Shown here: positions 63,272 to 64,000 of the stretch, piece after piece
How positions within the stretch are numbered: position 1 is the first letter of the stretch
How the letters are laid out: each line of letters begins with the position of its first letter
NCBI RefSeq assembly: GCF_014201335.1
Contig: NZ_JACHEB010000003.1
Location: 310,001-374,000 of the forward strand
Reading direction: 5' to 3'
DNA: 64,000 nt
Source of the DNA: Tunturiibacter gelidiferens
GTDB lineage: Bacteria; Acidobacteriota; Terriglobia; Terriglobales; Acidobacteriaceae
Program-made: the position numbers and the translations under genes
Notes under the pieces: model-generated
Told to the model about the DNA's origin: nothing
Seen by the model: only the letters and a program-made list of their open reading frames with translations
Databases searched by the model: none

Positions 63272-64000
63272 TCAATGCTTTGAGTTTTCGACCTGGATCA
63301 GGACCAGGGCGTTCTGAGTGAGACTAAGGTGGAGCGTTCCGTCGCGAAGCGTGGTCTGTTCCGGGGCGGGCGATGCAGTCTCACGGTTTAGCTGCTCGGC
63401 TTGTGCGGGAGTCGGGTTTTTGGGCTTGCCCATCGCGGCCCATCGTGGCAATACATTTCCGTGGGTGTCGTCGACTCGTTGAAGCTCTACCTTCGCGTCT
63501 TGCGGGACACCTTGTAGATGGAGGTCCAGCTCGCGCGATGCTCTGTGTTGGTCTGGGTCTACCAAATTCCAGACGGCAATCACGAGGTTTCCGTTATCCA
63601 TTCTGGTGACGAGGACATTGTTGGAGGAGTTGGCGAGGCGTTGATTGCCGAGCTGGTGCAATAGGCCGTAGGCGTAGTAGCTGGGTTTGTTGATGCCATC
63701 GAAGGCGCGCAGGCCAAAGTCCCCGCGGAAGGGAGTGCTGGTGGGACCGCCTTCCTCGAAGACGTCAGAGAAGGTCCAGAAGGAGAGAATGTCTACGTTG
63801 TCCTCGCACTCACGTACGGTGTTGGCCAGCGCCGGGCCAACGTAGATGGTGTCGCGTGCTTCCATCATGCCGGGAACGTTCCACTCGGTCCAGAAGAGGG
63901 GGAGATGAGGCGTGGGGGAGTGGTCGATTTCTCCGCGGATTTTCGCGACAGCTCGGCCTACGCGGTCGTCCATCGGGATGTCTTCGTTGGTGCCGAACAT
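63272..64000 (-). CDS. GH39-like beta-xylosidase, C-terminal part (5' cut by window edge)
   Basis: The visible 242 residues are the end of a glycoside hydrolase whose start lies beyond the window. The nucleophile region LPLFWTEWNVPG (Glu about 40 residues in) and the following FWTFSDVFEEGGPTSTPFRG match family GH39 beta-xylosidases, which end in a beta-sandwich like the one seen here (LVIAVWNLVDPD, then LHLSLTQNALVLIQVE). It would release xylose from xylo-oligosaccharides. Only the C-terminal half of the barrel can be judged, and an alpha-L-iduronidase-like or other GH39 activity is possible. Confidence 0.82.
   Translation of the reverse strand: MFGTNEDIPMDDRVGRAVAKIRGEIDHSPTPHLPLFWTEWNVPGMMEARDTIYVGPALANTVRECEDNVDILSFWTFSDVFEEGGPTSTPFRGDFGLRAFDGINKPSYYAYGLLHQLGNQRLANSSNNVLVTRMDNGNLVIAVWNLVDPDQHRASRELDLHLQGVPQDAKVELQRVDDTHGNVLPRWAAMGKPKNPTPAQAEQLNRETASPAPEQTTLRDGTLHLSLTQNALVLIQVENSKH

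Overview
The window looks like chromosomal DNA of an acidobacterium of the Terriglobales/Acidobacteriaceae type (Granulicella, Edaphobacter or Terriglobus-like). This is inferred from gene content: a large Oar-like TonB-dependent receptor with an N-terminal carboxypeptidase-regulatory-like domain, a secreted protein with the acidobacterial VWFA-related domain, multihaem cytochromes fused to TPR repeats beside ASPIC/UnbV (CRTAC1-like) proteins, an ECF sigma factor/anti-sigma/DUF3106 trio, and several plant-polysaccharide enzymes. No 16S rRNA gene is present, so the genus is not settled.

Layout. 0-9 kb: a TPR protein cut by the window edge, then four minus-strand genes for exported proteins: a 7-haem cytochrome with TPRs, two FG-GAP/UnbV proteins and a 5-haem cytochrome with TPRs. 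9-10.7 kb: broken sugar-catabolism genes (LacI regulator, aldo/keto reductase, L-rhamnose/L-fucose-type mutarotase). 10.7-21.6 kb: an L-arabinose locus with GH51 arabinofuranosidase, UxaE-family epimerase, ribulokinase (araB), sodium/solute symporter, small membrane protein, araD, araA and a LacI-family regulator. Matching GAAAAGCTTTTC-type palindromes overlap the predicted araB and araA promoters. 22-25.5 kb: a cobalamin/Fe-S reductase-like protein, an MFS permease, a TauE/SafE remnant and an AhpD-like protein. 25.8-29 kb: the TonB receptor.

29-41 kb is a mosaic accessory region. A decayed tyrosine integrase lies at its left end and an intact Xis-like/integrase pair at its right end, next to a tRNA-Val(CAC) gene. 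Between them are a His-rich secreted peptide, a MarR-GNAT fusion, an alpha/beta hydrolase, a UGT-like glycosyltransferase, an AraC regulator, a membrane PP2C (SpoIIE/RsbU) phosphatase and a broken HxlR regulator.

41-64 kb is mostly housekeeping: sigma/anti-sigma/DUF3106; a secreted TlpA-like redoxin; proline dehydrogenase bracketed by two copies of a 34-bp intergenic repeat; a PHS-type MFS gene with three frameshifts; the imuA-imuB-dnaE2 mutasome operon with overlapping genes; mscL with a C-terminal zinc ribbon; a VWFA protein; mtnA; an RNB-family ribonuclease; a radical SAM/class II aldolase pair; and the C-terminal part of a GH39-like xylosidase at the right edge.

How the genes work together: GH51 would release arabinose, the symporter import it, and AraA-AraB-AraD convert it to xylulose 5-phosphate under LacI-type control. 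ImuA, ImuB and DnaE2 form an inducible translesion polymerase. The two haem/TPR proteins and two beta-propeller proteins look like one exported redox or binding assembly of unknown purpose. All functions are inferred by reading the sequence; no database search was run.
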